NCBI RefSeq assembly: GCF_004683965.1
Contig: NZ_CP038436.1
Coordinates: forward strand, 1,364,001 to 1,428,000
Length of the DNA stretch: 64,000 nucleotides
Source of the DNA: Nocardioides seonyuensis
Lineage (GTDB): Bacteria; Actinomycetota; Actinomycetes; Propionibacteriales; Nocardioidaceae
Reading direction: 5' to 3'
The notes beneath the pieces were generated by a model that was not told the DNA's origin, made no database searches, and saw only the letters and a program-made list of their open reading frames with translations. Position numbers and translations under genes: made by a program. Position 1 is the stretch's first letter, and each line of letters starts with the position of its first letter. This document shows, piece after piece, positions 48,789-59,364 of this stretch.

Positions 48789-50507
48789 ATGGCCGAGCGG
48801 GACTACGAGCAGGACACCACGGTCGCCGACGGAGTGCTCCGCATCAGGGCACGCGGTCGCGCGGTGCTGTCGAACCCGATGACCAACCGAGGGACGGCCT
48901 TCACCGACGAGGAGCGCACCGTCCTCGGCATCCACGGACTGGTGCCCACCGGGTTCACCACCCTGGAGAACCAGACCCGCCGCGTCTACGAGCAGTTCCG
49001 CAACACCGGGACGATGCTCGGCAAGTTCCTCACCCTCAACGCGCTGCGCGACCGCAACGAGGTGCTCTTCTACCACCTGCTCACCAACCACCTCGAGGAG
49101 ATGCTCCCGGTCATCTACACCCCGACCATCGGGGAGGCGATCGAGCGGTTCAGCCACACCTACAACCGCCCCCGCGGCGTCTTCCTGTCGGTCGACCGCC
49201 CCGACCAGATCGCCGACTCGCTGCGCAACTACGGCCTGGGCGCCGATGACGTCGACCTGGTCTGCGTCACCGACTCCGAGGGCATCCTCGGCATCGGCGA
49301 CCAGGGCATCGGTGGCATCCAGATCGCCATCGGCAAGCTGTCGGTCTACACCGCGGCCGCGGGCATCCACCCACGCCGCACCATCCCCGTCGTGCTGGAC
49401 GTCGGCACCGACAACCTCGGCCTGCTGAGCAACGACCTCTACCTCGGCGAGCGCCACAGCCGTGTCCGCGGGGAGAAGTACGACGACTTCATCGACGAGT
49501 TCGTCACCACGGTCCAGCAGCTCTTCCCCAAGGCGATGATCCACTGGGAGGACGTCGGAACCGCCAACGCCCACCGGATCCTCCACCGCTACCAGGACGA
49601 GGTGTGCACGTTCAACGACGACATCCAGGGGACCGCGGCGGTCGTGCTCGCCGCCATCCTCGCCGCCGTCGACGTCACCGGCGGCGACCTCGAGGACCAC
49701 CGCATCGTGGTCTTCGGTGCGGGCAGCGCGGGCATGGGCATCGCCAACCTCGTGCGCGACACGATGCTGCGCAGCGGCCGGCTGGAGTCCGAGGAGGAGG
49801 CCTACGCCCGCTTCTGGCCGATCGGCATCCAGGGCCTCTACCTCGACGACGACACCTCGCTCCTCGACTTCCAGCGTCCCTACGCGCGCAGCCGCGACGA
49901 CGTGGCCGGCTGGGAGCTCGAGAAGCCCGGGCACGTGGGACTGATGGACGTCGTGCGCCACGTCCGGCCGACGATCCTGATCGGCACGTCCACGCGCGGC
50001 GGTGCCTTCTCGCGAGAGGTCGTGGAGGAGATGGCCCGCCACTGCACGCGGCCCATCATCTTCCCGCTCTCCAACCCGACGAGCAGGGCCGAGGCCACCC
50101 CGGCCGACCTGCTCGAGTGGACCGACGGCCAGGCGCTCGTCGCGACCGGGAGCCCGTTCCCGCCGGTCGACCACGACGGCGTACGACACGTCATCGCCCA
50201 GTCCAACAACGCGCTGATCTTCCCGGGCCTGGGACTCGGGGTGGCCGCGAGCGGCGCTCGACGGGTCACTGCGGGCATGATCGCGGCGGCCTCCGAGTCA
50301 CTCGCCGGGATGGTGAACGCGTGGCGCCCCGGCGCCCCGCTGCTGCCGGGCGTGGGCGAGCTGCGACTGGTCTCTGCCACCGTGGCGATCGCCGTGGCCC
50401 AGCAGGCCGCCCTCGAGGGCGTGGCCGAGAAGTCCCTGGGCGACCCGATCCAGCAGGTCTACGGGCGCATGTGGCAACCGCGCTATCCCGACATCGAGGC
50501 CATCTGA
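48789..50507 (+). CDS. NAD-dependent malic enzyme
   Basis: 572 residues, the length of MaeA/SfcA-type enzymes; it decarboxylates malate to pyruvate. Substrate motif: VIYTPTIGEAIERFSHTYNRP near residue 100. Divalent-metal region: EDVGTANAHRIL and CTFNDDIQGTAAV. NAD-binding site: VFGAGSAGMGIANL near 310. ATG 48789 comes after GGGGGG. No terminator or partner genes are obvious. It links C4 acids to pyruvate, complementing pckG in the same window. Confidence 0.95.
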   Translation: MAERDYEQDTTVADGVLRIRARGRAVLSNPMTNRGTAFTDEERTVLGIHGLVPTGFTTLENQTRRVYEQFRNTGTMLGKFLTLNALRDRNEVLFYHLLTNHLEEMLPVIYTPTIGEAIERFSHTYNRPRGVFLSVDRPDQIADSLRNYGLGADDVDLVCVTDSEGILGIGDQGIGGIQIAIGKLSVYTAAAGIHPRRTIPVVLDVGTDNLGLLSNDLYLGERHSRVRGEKYDDFIDEFVTTVQQLFPKAMIHWEDVGTANAHRILHRYQDEVCTFNDDIQGTAAVVLAAILAAVDVTGGDLEDHRIVVFGAGSAGMGIANLVRDTMLRSGRLESEEEAYARFWPIGIQGLYLDDDTSLLDFQRPYARSRDDVAGWELEKPGHVGLMDVVRHVRPTILIGTSTRGGAFSREVVEEMARHCTRPIIFPLSNPTSRAEATPADLLEWTDGQALVATGSPFPPVDHDGVRHVIAQSNNALIFPGLGLGVAASGARRVTAGMIAAASESLAGMVNAWRPGAPLLPGVGELRLVSATVAIAVAQQAALEGVAEKSLGDPIQQVYGRMWQPRYPDIEAI

Positions 50508-50594
50508 GACCGGGTCCCGACGTCTACTCAGCGCGCGGATGGGCACTGAGACGGTGACGCCCAGTCCAGGGGCGTCCCGACGAAAGGACCCCTC

Positions 50595-50768
50595 ATGGGA
50601 CTCGACGACAAGATCCAGAACAAGACCGAGGACCTCACCGGCAAGGCCAAGGAGCACGCCGGGAAGGCCACCGACGACGAGAGCCTCGAGGCCGAGGGCA
50701 AGGGCGACCAGATGGGCGCCAACCTCAAGGACGCGGGCGAGAAGGTCAAGGACGCCTTCAAGAAGTGA
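50595..50768 (+). CDS. CsbD family stress protein
   Basis: 57 residues: GLDDKIQNKTEDLTGKAKEHAGKATDDESLEAEGKGDQ, the CsbD pattern of small hydrophilic, glycine-lysine-rich stress proteins. ATG 50595 follows GAAAGGA. It is too short to be called by length filters but the family match is clear. It stands alone between malic enzyme and recC. CsbD expression is usually under a general-stress sigma factor; no such promoter could be identified here. Confidence 0.9.
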   Translation: MGLDDKIQNKTEDLTGKAKEHAGKATDDESLEAEGKGDQMGANLKDAGEKVKDAFKK

Positions 50769-50833
50769 CCTGCCGCCAGCCGGCCGGGCGCTGACCGCGC
50801 CCGGCTGTCGGCGGGGGGTGGCAGGCTGCACCC

Positions 50834-53800
50834 GTGACGTTGCACCTCCACACCGCCGAGAGGACCGACGCCCTGGCCGACGGCCTGGCGGCGATGCTCG
50901 CGAATCCCCTGGCGGACCCCTTCGCCCGGGAGGCCGTGGTCGTCCCGGCGCGAGGTGTGGAGCGGTGGCTCACGCAGCGACTCTCCCACCGCCTCGGGGT
51001 CGGCCCGGCCGGCGGTGACGGTGTCTGCGCCGGGGTCGACTTCCTCACGCCCCACTCGCTCGTCTCGCTGCTCCTCGACCGGGACCGCGTCGACCCGTGG
51101 GACCCCGACCAGGTCGTCTGGCCCCTGCTCGACGTGATCGACGAGGCGCTGGGCACCCCGGGCTTCGAGTCGCTCTCGCGACACCTCGGTCACGACGACA
51201 CCAGCGAGCTCGGCGAGATCAAGCGCGCGCGGCGCTACTCCGTCACCCGACGCCTCGCCGGCCTCTTCACCTCCTATGCCCGCCAGCGCCCGAGCCTGGT
51301 CTCCGACTGGCGCCGGGGGCACGACACCGACGGTGCGGACGGCCCCCTCGACCCCGACCTGCACTGGCAGGCCGAGCTGTGGCGCCGCCTGGTCGCCCGG
51401 ATGGACGTGCCACCCCCAGACGAGCGCCATGCGACCACCCTCGAGGCGCTTCGTTCCGGAGGCCGAGACCTCGACCTGCCGCCTCGCCTCTCGCTCTTCG
51501 GCCACACCAGGCTGCCCGTCACCGAGGTCGAGCTGCTGGCCGCCCTCGGGGCCCTGCGCGAGGTGCACCTGTGGCTGCCGCAGGCCTCGGCCTCCCTCTG
51601 GCGAGAGCTCGGGCGGGCGACCTCCGACGGGCCGGTCCTCCGCGAGCTCGACAGCTCCGCCACCGCGGTGGGACACCCCCTGCTCGCCTCGCTCGGCCGG
51701 GACGCCCGCGAGCTCCGCCGCACCCTCAACGCTGTCGAGGCCGTCGACGAGCCCGTCGACGGCTCCATCCCGACCCCCGACAGCCTGCTCGGCTGGCTCC
51801 AGCACGACCTGCGAGCCAACTCCGTCCCCGACGCGGAGACCCGAGCGACCCGCCGCCACGACCGTCTCGACCGCTCGGTCCAGGTGCACGCCTGCCACGG
51901 CGCCGCGCGGCAGGTCGACGTCCTGCGTGAGGTGCTGGTGGGCCTCCTCCAGGACGACCCGACCCTCGAGCCGCGCGACATCCTGGTGATGTGCCCCGAC
52001 ATCGAGAGCTACGCGCCCCTCGTCTCCGCGGGGTTCGGCCTGGCCGACCTGACCCAGGGCGGCTCCGGCCACCCAGCCCACCAGCTCCGCGTCCGGCTGG
52101 CCGACCGCTCACCCGGCGCCACCAATCCCCTGCTCTCGCTCGCCTCGACGCTGGTCGAGATCGCCGAAGGGCGGTTGACCGCGAGTCAGGTGCTGGACCT
52201 GGCGGGCGCCGAGCCCGTCCGACTGCGCTGGGGCTGGGACGACGACGAGCTCGAGCAGCTGGGGCGATGGGTGGGCCAGGCCGCCATCCGCTGGGGCTAT
52301 GACGCCGACCACCGCGCCACCTTCGGGCTCGGCCTCCCCGACAACACCTGGCTGCAGGGCATGCGCCGCATCCTGCTCGGCGCCGCCGTCTCGGGGCAGG
52401 GACACCGCGTGGTCGGCGGCACCCTCCCGGTCGACGACATGGGCGACGGACAGCTGGAGCTGGTCGGTCACTTCGCCGAGTTCGTCGATCGCCTGCACCG
52501 CTTCCTGGACCGCGCCCTGCGCGCCGCCACGGCTGCCGAGTGGGCCGACGCCCTGCACGAGGCCGTGCGCGGGCTGACCTCCACACCCCTGGAGTCGGCC
52601 TGGCAGCTCGCCCAGTTCGAGCGCGAGATCGGCCACATCGCCGCCGGCACCGGCGCGGGCACCACCACCATGCGCCACGCGGACGTGAGGTCCCTCCTCG
52701 CCCACCGCCTGCGTGGACGACCCACCCGCTCCAACTTCCGCACCGGCACCCTCACCGTGTGCACGATGGTGCCGATGCGCTCTGTGCCCCACCGCGTCGT
52801 GTGCCTGGTCGGGCTGGACGACGGCGTCTTCCCGCGCTCGACCGCGGTCGACGGTGACGACGTGCTGGCCCGACGACCCCGAACCGGCGAGCGCGACGCC
52901 CGCTCCGAGGACCGCCAGCTGCTGCTCGACGCCGTCAACGCCGCGACCGAGACCCTCGTCATCACCTACACCGGCCGCGGTGAGCACACCGGCGCGGCCC
53001 GGCCCCCGGCGGTCCCCCTCGGCGAGCTCCTCGACGCGCTCGACGCGACCACGGCAGCTCCGGTGCGCGGTGATGTGTTGACCCACCACCCGCTCCAGCC
53101 CTTCGACGAGGCGAACCTCGTCCCCGGTGGGCTCGCAGGCACCGAGCCCTTCACCTTCGACGTCAGCGCGCTGGCCGGCGCGCAGGCAGCCCGGCGCCAG
53201 CCTCCAACCGAGGTCCGCGAGCTCGTGAGGTCGCCCCTCCCCGCGGGTGACCCCGTCACGGACGTCTCCCTCGCCGACCTCCACGACTTCTTCAAGCACC
53301 CGGTCAAGGCGTTCCTCAGGTCCAGGCTCGACATCTCCACCCCCTACAGCCCCGACGAGGCCCGAGACGACATTCCCATCACGCTCGACGCCCTGGAGAA
53401 GTGGGACGTCGGCGACCGTCTCGTCCGCGACGTGCTGGCCGGCGCCGACCCCGTCGAGGCGATGACGGCCGAGCAGCTGCGCGGCCTGCTCCCGCCCCGC
53501 CAGCTGGGGCGCTCCGTCCTGGAGGACATCTGCCGCAGGGCCCAGCCGCTCGTGGAGGCGGCCCAGCGGCTGCGCACCGGCCGCGCCCACAGCGTCGACG
53601 TCGACATCGACCTGGGAGACCGACGCGTGACCGGCACGGTCGGCGACCTCTTCGGCAACGCACTGGTCACCGTCACGTTCTCCAACCTCGGTGCCAAGCA
53701 CCGCATCGGCGGCTGGCTCGACGCCGTGGCCCTGGCTGCCGGGCACCCCGACCACAACTGGACGGTCCACACCCTGGGCAAGCACCGCAGCGGCGCCCAG

Positions 53801-54202
53801 CGCGCGCTCGTGGGCCCCCTGGCCGAGCACGAGGCACGCGACTGGCTGCGCACCCTGGTAGACGTCCGCGAGCGAGGCCTCCGAGAGCCGCTGCCCCTGC
53901 CGCTGAAGACCTCGCTCGCCTTCGCCACCGACTGGTCGCTGCTGGAGCGTGGCGGCCAGGGCGACCCGGACGCGCGGGCGGCCGACGAGTGGACCACCCC
54001 CCGGTTCAGCGACACCGGCTTCCCCAAGGAGGACGCCGACCCGTGGCACGTGCGCGCCTTCGGTGACTCGGCGCCCTACTCCGCCCTGGCCGCTCCCCTT
54101 CGCGCCGACGAGTCGGGCGGACCCCACCGACTGGCCCACTACGCCTGGCGCGTCTGGGGCCCGCTCCTCTCCGACCGGCACGAGATCCTGGGGGCAGTGT
54201 GA
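50834..54202 (+). CDS. recC: Exodeoxyribonuclease V gamma subunit
   Basis: 1122 residues, the usual RecC length. Family features are the start LHLHTAERTDALADGLAAML, VVPARGVERWLTQRLSHRLG, a helicase-like SF1 framework without a functional P-loop, and IPITLDALEKWDVGDRLVRDVL near 860. GTG 50834 is used. RecC holds RecB and RecD together and helps in Chi recognition. Its stop overlaps the recB start. A recC-recB-recD order is typical of actinobacteria with RecBCD. Confidence 0.95.
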   Translation: MTLHLHTAERTDALADGLAAMLANPLADPFAREAVVVPARGVERWLTQRLSHRLGVGPAGGDGVCAGVDFLTPHSLVSLLLDRDRVDPWDPDQVVWPLLDVIDEALGTPGFESLSRHLGHDDTSELGEIKRARRYSVTRRLAGLFTSYARQRPSLVSDWRRGHDTDGADGPLDPDLHWQAELWRRLVARMDVPPPDERHATTLEALRSGGRDLDLPPRLSLFGHTRLPVTEVELLAALGALREVHLWLPQASASLWRELGRATSDGPVLRELDSSATAVGHPLLASLGRDARELRRTLNAVEAVDEPVDGSIPTPDSLLGWLQHDLRANSVPDAETRATRRHDRLDRSVQVHACHGAARQVDVLREVLVGLLQDDPTLEPRDILVMCPDIESYAPLVSAGFGLADLTQGGSGHPAHQLRVRLADRSPGATNPLLSLASTLVEIAEGRLTASQVLDLAGAEPVRLRWGWDDDELEQLGRWVGQAAIRWGYDADHRATFGLGLPDNTWLQGMRRILLGAAVSGQGHRVVGGTLPVDDMGDGQLELVGHFAEFVDRLHRFLDRALRAATAAEWADALHEAVRGLTSTPLESAWQLAQFEREIGHIAAGTGAGTTTMRHADVRSLLAHRLRGRPTRSNFRTGTLTVCTMVPMRSVPHRVVCLVGLDDGVFPRSTAVDGDDVLARRPRTGERDARSEDRQLLLDAVNAATETLVITYTGRGEHTGAARPPAVPLGELLDALDATTAAPVRGDVLTHHPLQPFDEANLVPGGLAGTEPFTFDVSALAGAQAARRQPPTEVRELVRSPLPAGDPVTDVSLADLHDFFKHPVKAFLRSRLDISTPYSPDEARDDIPITLDALEKWDVGDRLVRDVLAGADPVEAMTAEQLRGLLPPRQLGRSVLEDICRRAQPLVEAAQRLRTGRAHSVDVDIDLGDRRVTGTVGDLFGNALVTVTFSNLGAKHRIGGWLDAVALAAGHPDHNWTVHTLGKHRSGAQRALVGPLAEHEARDWLRTLVDVRERGLREPLPLPLKTSLAFATDWSLLERGGQGDPDARAADEWTTPRFSDTGFPKEDADPWHVRAFGDSAPYSALAAPLRADESGGPHRLAHYAWRVWGPLLSDRHEILGAV

Positions 54203-57200
54203 TGGACGTCTTCGACATCACCGCCCCGCTCCCCCAGGGTCCGACCACGACCCTGCTCGAGGCCAGCGCCGGCACCGGCAAGACCTGGACCATCGCCGCA
54301 CTGGTGACGCGCTACGTCGCCGAGGGCGTGGCCCGGCTCGACGAGCTGCTGGTCGTCACCTTCACCAGGGCGGCCAGCCAGGAGCTGCGCGAGCGCGTCC
54401 GCGCCCAGCTCACGACGGCCCGCGACGCCCTCGCCGGCGACTCGCAGTCACCCCCCGCCGATGCGATGGTCGAGTGGCTCCTCGACGCCGACGAGAGCGA
54501 GCGGGCGCGGCGGCTCGCACGCCTGACCGCCGCGCTCACCGACTTCGACGCGGCGACGATCGCCACCATCCACCAGTTCTGCCAGCTGGTCCTGCGCAGC
54601 CTCGGGGTCGCCGGTGACACCGACACCGACGCTCGTCTCGTCGAGGACCTCGAGCAGCTGACCCACGAGGTCGTCGACGACCTCTTCCTGGCAAGCTTCG
54701 CCGACCTGCCCGCGCCCCCGTGGTCCCACGACGTCGCCCTCCAGATCGGTCGGGCCGTCGTCGACGACCCCCGCGCCGCCATCGAGCCCCGTGCGGCTCT
54801 CACGGAGGCCCCCGACTCGACCGCCGCCGCCAGGGTCCGGTTCGGCACCGAGGTCCTCGCCGAGGTCGAGCGCCGCAAGCGCCGTCTGGGTGTCCTCAGC
54901 TACGACGACCTGCTCAGCCAGCTGGCCGACGCCCTCGACGACCCCCGCTCCGACGCGCGCGCCCGCATGCGCCGACGGTGGAAGGTCGCCCTGATCGACG
55001 AGTTCCAGGACACCGACCCCGTCCAGTGGCAGGTGTTCGAGCGTGCCTTCCACGCCCACTCGACCCTGGTGCTCATCGGCGACCCCAAGCAGGCGATCTA
55101 CGCGTTCCGGGGCGGCGACGTCGTCACCTACCTCAGGGCGGCGGAGGTCGCGACCACCCGGCAGACCCTCGGCGTCAACTGGCGGGCCGACGGCCCGGTC
55201 CTCGCCTCGCTGCAGGCACTCATGCGGGACGCGCGCCTCGGCAGCGACGAGATCGTCGTGCTGCCCGTCGCGGCAGACCGCGACAGCTCGCGCCTCGAGG
55301 GTGCCGGTCCACCGTTCCGGCTGCGCGTCGTACGCCGTGCCGAGCTCGGCCTCGGTCTCGGGCCCAAGGCAAAGCCGCCGCGCGTCGACGTGTGGCGCCG
55401 CCACGTCACCACCGACCTGGCCCAGGACATCAAGCGGCTGCTCCTGAGTGGCGCGAAGTTCTGCGGTCGCGACCTCGAGCCCAGCGACGTCGCCGTGCTG
55501 GCGGCGCGACGCAGTGACCTGACCGCAGCCCAGGAGGCGCTCGCGGCGGTCGGGGTGCGCTCGGTCATCAACGCCGGGGGGTCTGTCTTCCACACCCCGG
55601 CAGCCACCGAGTGGCTCGTGCTGCTCGAGGCGCTCGAGCAGCCTCACCGCACGGCGCGGGTGCGGGCAGCCGCGCTGACCTCGTTCGTCGGCCTGGATGC
55701 CGCCGCCCTGGACGCCGGCGGCCCCGACCTCACCAACTCCCTCACCGAGCGGCTCCGGGCCCTGTCCGACATCCTCGCCACCCGCGGGGTCGCCGCGGTG
55801 CTGGAGGCGACGGTCATCGACGGGCTGACCGACCGGGTGCTGTCGCGGCTCGGCGGTGAGCGCACGCTGACCGACCTCCACCACATCGGGGAGGCGCTCC
55901 ACCGGGTGTCGGTCGACGAGCGGCTGGGGCCCGTCGGCCTGCTGGCATGGCTGCGGCAGCAGGTCGCCGACGAGAAGAAGGAGGTGGCCGGGGAGCGCAC
56001 CCGGCGGCTCGACTCCGACGCGGACGCCGTCCAGCTGGTGACCATCCACGGCAGCAAGGGCCTCCAGTACCCCGTGGTCTACGCGCCCACGCTGTGGGAC
56101 CGCTGGACCGGGCGCGACCCCGACGTGCTGCTCTTCCACGACGACCAGGGTCGTCGTTGCCGCGACATCGGCGGCCCGAGCCCGGCGCGAAAGGAGCACC
56201 TCCAGCGCCACTGGACCGAGGACGCCGGCGAGTCCCTCCGACTGCTCTACGTCGCTCTCACCCGCGCCCAGTCGCAGGTCGTCGCCTGGTACGCCCCCAC
56301 CAACAACACGGCCGGCTCCCCTCTCCACCGGATGCTGTTCGGTCGCCTCCCCGGAGGTGCGGCGGTGCCCGACTCGGCCCCGCTCCCCGACGACGACAAG
56401 ATCGTCACTGTCCTGGGCCACTGGAAGCACGCCGGCGGCCCGCAGCCGGAGCTCGCGACGCTCGTCGCCCCCGACGTGCGGCCGCTCGAACCGTCGCAGG
56501 ACGCCCTCTCGGTGCGCGTCTTCGACCGGGAGATCGACACCGCGTGGCGGCGCACGTCCTACTCCTCGCTGTCGGCAGCCGCAGGCACCTCGGCGATCGG
56601 TGACGCAACCACGCTGTCGGAGCCGGAGGAGGTTCCGGGGCTGGAGGTCGAGGAGCCCCTGCCCACCCCCGAGGAGAGCGCCGACGAGACCGGCGCAGAC
56701 CTGGCCGCCGTCCCCTCGCCCATGGCCGGGCTGCCCGTCGGCGCGACCTTCGGGTCCCTGGTCCACGCGGTCCTCGAGCACGCCGACGTGACAGCGACCG
56801 ACCTCCGCGCCGAGCTCGTCACGAGGATCCAGGAGCAGGTCGAGTGGTGGGCGGTGCCCGGCCTCGACGTCGAGGAGCTCGCCGACGCGCTCGTCGCGGT
56901 CTGCGACAGTCCGCTCGGACCACTGGCAGGAGGCGCGACCCTGCGTGACGTCACGCGGGCCGACCGCCTGGAGGAGCTCGACTTCGAGCTCCCGCTCGCC
57001 GGTGGCGACGACGCGGATGCGACGCCCGGCTCGGCCGTGCTGGGCGATGTCGCGGTCCTGCTCCGGCGCCACCTGCCCGAGGGCGACCCGGTGCGCTCCT
57101 ACGCCGACACCCTCGACGCCGACCCGGTGCTGGCTGCGCAGGTGCTGCGGGGCTACCTCACCGGCTCCATCGACGTCGTCATGCGACGTGAGGTCGACGG

Positions 57201-57579
57201 AGCCACCCGTTTCCTCACCGTCGACTACAAGACCAACTGGCTGGGTGAGGTCGGGGCGCCGCTCACCGCCCACGACTACCGCCCGGCCGTGCTCGACGAG
57301 GCGATGGGCCACAGCGACTACCCGTTGCAGGCACTCCTCTACACCGTCGTGCTGCACCGGTTCCTGCGCTGGCGCCTGGCCGACTACGACCCCGAGGCCC
57401 ATCTCGGCGGCGTCCTCTACCTCTACCTCCGCGGCATGTGCGGTCCCGAGACACCTCTGGTCGACGGGTCGCCCTGCGGCGTCTTCTCGTGGCGTCCGCC
57501 AGTCGCGCTGGTCACCGAGCTCTCGGACCTGCTGGACGGACGCCTCCAGGGTCGGCTGGCCGGGGCGGTGAGGGCATGA
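54202..57579 (+). CDS. recB: Exodeoxyribonuclease V beta subunit
   Basis: 1125 residues. SF1 helicase motifs: EASAGTGKTWTI near residue 17, VVTFTRAASQELRERV, ALIDEFQDTDPVQW near 270, LIGDPKQAIYAFRGGDV near 292 and VQLVTIHGSKGLQYPVV near 610. The C-terminal nuclease motif is FLTVDYKTNWLGE near 1010, complete with the metal-binding Asp and Lys. It is the helicase-nuclease that resects double-strand ends. ATG 54202 (a GTG 3 bases earlier is possible) overlaps the recC stop; the last codons overlap the recD ATG. Confidence 0.96.
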   Translation: MDVFDITAPLPQGPTTTLLEASAGTGKTWTIAALVTRYVAEGVARLDELLVVTFTRAASQELRERVRAQLTTARDALAGDSQSPPADAMVEWLLDADESERARRLARLTAALTDFDAATIATIHQFCQLVLRSLGVAGDTDTDARLVEDLEQLTHEVVDDLFLASFADLPAPPWSHDVALQIGRAVVDDPRAAIEPRAALTEAPDSTAAARVRFGTEVLAEVERRKRRLGVLSYDDLLSQLADALDDPRSDARARMRRRWKVALIDEFQDTDPVQWQVFERAFHAHSTLVLIGDPKQAIYAFRGGDVVTYLRAAEVATTRQTLGVNWRADGPVLASLQALMRDARLGSDEIVVLPVAADRDSSRLEGAGPPFRLRVVRRAELGLGLGPKAKPPRVDVWRRHVTTDLAQDIKRLLLSGAKFCGRDLEPSDVAVLAARRSDLTAAQEALAAVGVRSVINAGGSVFHTPAATEWLVLLEALEQPHRTARVRAAALTSFVGLDAAALDAGGPDLTNSLTERLRALSDILATRGVAAVLEATVIDGLTDRVLSRLGGERTLTDLHHIGEALHRVSVDERLGPVGLLAWLRQQVADEKKEVAGERTRRLDSDADAVQLVTIHGSKGLQYPVVYAPTLWDRWTGRDPDVLLFHDDQGRRCRDIGGPSPARKEHLQRHWTEDAGESLRLLYVALTRAQSQVVAWYAPTNNTAGSPLHRMLFGRLPGGAAVPDSAPLPDDDKIVTVLGHWKHAGGPQPELATLVAPDVRPLEPSQDALSVRVFDREIDTAWRRTSYSSLSAAAGTSAIGDATTLSEPEEVPGLEVEEPLPTPEESADETGADLAAVPSPMAGLPVGATFGSLVHAVLEHADVTATDLRAELVTRIQEQVEWWAVPGLDVEELADALVAVCDSPLGPLAGGATLRDVTRADRLEELDFELPLAGGDDADATPGSAVLGDVAVLLRRHLPEGDPVRSYADTLDADPVLAAQVLRGYLTGSIDVVMRREVDGATRFLTVDYKTNWLGEVGAPLTAHDYRPAVLDEAMGHSDYPLQALLYTVVLHRFLRWRLADYDPEAHLGGVLYLYLRGMCGPETPLVDGSPCGVFSWRPPVALVTELSDLLDGRLQGRLAGAVRA

Positions 57580-59354
57580 CCGAGGTCTTCGAGCCCGTCG
57601 ACGCCGCCGACCGCGACCTGGCCCTGGGCGCCACCGGTCTGCTGGGGCGCTTCAACACCGCCGGGGTCCTGACCGCTGCCGACATCCACGTCGCCCGGGC
57701 GCTCGGGGCTCTCGCCGGTGAGCGCGACGACACCGTCCTGCTGGCCACGGCCCTCGCCTGCCGTGTGCTCCGTGCGGGGTCGGTGTGCCTCGACCTCGCC
57801 GCCGTCGACCGCGACGTCGCCCCCGACCTGCCGTGGCCGGACCCGGACGCCTGGCGCTCCGCCGTCGCCGCGTCGCCCCTGGTGGCCCAGGGGGTGCTGC
57901 GGTGGGAGTCCGGTCTCCTCTACCTCGACCGCTACCACGAGCAGGAGACCCAGATCCTGCGCGACCTGGCCCTGCGTGCGCAGACCTCGCCGCCGCACGA
58001 TCCCGACCTCATGGCAAGGTCCCTGGCCCGGGTCTTCGACGAGGCGGGCTACGACGAGCAGCGCGCCGCGTGCTTGCAGGCTGCACGCGAGTGGACGACC
58101 GTCGTGATCGGCGGCCCCGGCACCGGCAAGACCACGGCCGTGGCGGGGCTGCTGGTGGCCCTCCACGACCAGTTCACAGCGCGAGGAGAGACGCTGCGGG
58201 TGGCTCTGGTGGCGCCCACCGGCAAGGCCGCTGCCAGGTTGCAGGAGGCGCTCGACACCGCACGGCTCGACCCGGCCGACCGTTCGCGGGTCGAGGGCGT
58301 CGAGGCGATGACGATCCACCGGCTGCTGCAGCGCGACCCCGGCAGCTCGAGCCGATTCAGGCACCACCGCGGCAACCGGCTCCCTCACGACCTCGTGGTC
58401 GTCGACGAGACGTCCATGGTGTCGCTGACGCTGATGGCACGCCTCCTCGAGGCGGTGCGCACCGACGCCCGCCTGGTGCTGGTGGGCGATCCCGACCAGC
58501 TGTCCTCGGTGGAGGCCGGGGCGGTGCTGAGCGACGTGGTGCGCGGCTATGCCGAGCGCCCCGACTCGCCGATCGTCTCCCTCACCCGGACCCACCGGTT
58601 CGGCGAGCACATCGGCGACCTCGCCCGCGCCGTCCGCGAGGGCGACGCCGATCGCGCCCTGGCGGTCCTCTCAGCCGGCGACGAGTCCGTCCAGTGGCTG
58701 ACCGACGCCCGCTCGCCCCAGCTGCGCGCCCTCACCGTCGACGCCGCGCTCGCGCTGCGTGATGCTGCCACGCGCGGCATCGTCGACGACGCCCTCGTCG
58801 CCCTCGAGCGCCACCGGCTGCTGTGCGCGCACCGCGACGGTCCTTACGGGGTGCGCTTCTGGAACCGGCGGGTCGAGCAGTGGCTCACCGCCGAGACGGC
58901 CGACCCCCTGCACGACCACAGCTACCCCGGCCGACCCGTCCTGGTGACGAGCAACGACTACACGCTCGGCGTCCACAACGGTGACTCCGGTGTGGTCGTC
59001 GAGACGGCCGAGGGGCGCCGTGTCGCGCTGCCCGGCCCCGACGGACCGCGCCTGTTCGCCCCCTCGCGGCTCGGCGACGCCGAGACCATGCACGCGCTGA
59101 CGATCCACAAGGCGCAGGGCAGCCAGGCCGAGCACGTCACGGTCCTCCTCCCGGACGAGGAGTCCCGGCTGCTCACACGCGAGCTCTTCTACACCGCGAT
59201 CACCCGCGCCAAGCAGGTCGTGACGGTCGTCGGAGAGGAGTCCTGGATCCGGGCCGCCATCAGTCGTCGGGCACAGCGGGCCTCCGGTCTTGCCGTCCGG
59301 CTGGGAGCGACCACCCCCGAACGGCGAAACCTGGGCGACACGACAGGCGACTAG
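57576..59354 (+). CDS. recD: Exodeoxyribonuclease V alpha subunit
   Basis: 592 residues. 5'-3' helicase with P-loop VIGGPGTGKTTAV near residue 178, VVVDETSMVSL near 275, GDPDQLSSVEAGAVL near 300 and ITRAKQVVTVVG near 545. ATG 57576 overlaps the recB stop by 4 bases (a longer frame inside recB is excluded). It completes the RecBCD enzyme. The C-terminus ends in a short Arg-rich tail. Confidence 0.96.
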   Translation: MTEVFEPVDAADRDLALGATGLLGRFNTAGVLTAADIHVARALGALAGERDDTVLLATALACRVLRAGSVCLDLAAVDRDVAPDLPWPDPDAWRSAVAASPLVAQGVLRWESGLLYLDRYHEQETQILRDLALRAQTSPPHDPDLMARSLARVFDEAGYDEQRAACLQAAREWTTVVIGGPGTGKTTAVAGLLVALHDQFTARGETLRVALVAPTGKAAARLQEALDTARLDPADRSRVEGVEAMTIHRLLQRDPGSSSRFRHHRGNRLPHDLVVVDETSMVSLTLMARLLEAVRTDARLVLVGDPDQLSSVEAGAVLSDVVRGYAERPDSPIVSLTRTHRFGEHIGDLARAVREGDADRALAVLSAGDESVQWLTDARSPQLRALTVDAALALRDAATRGIVDDALVALERHRLLCAHRDGPYGVRFWNRRVEQWLTAETADPLHDHSYPGRPVLVTSNDYTLGVHNGDSGVVVETAEGRRVALPGPDGPRLFAPSRLGDAETMHALTIHKAQGSQAEHVTVLLPDEESRLLTRELFYTAITRAKQVVTVVGEESWIRAAISRRAQRASGLAVRLGATTPERRNLGDTTGD

Positions 59355-59364
59355 CCTGACTTCC

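Noticed and set aside
54448..57402. A 984-residue open frame antisense to recB
   Set aside because: Shadow of the recB coding bias; RecB motifs and the nuclease site are intact on the plus strand.
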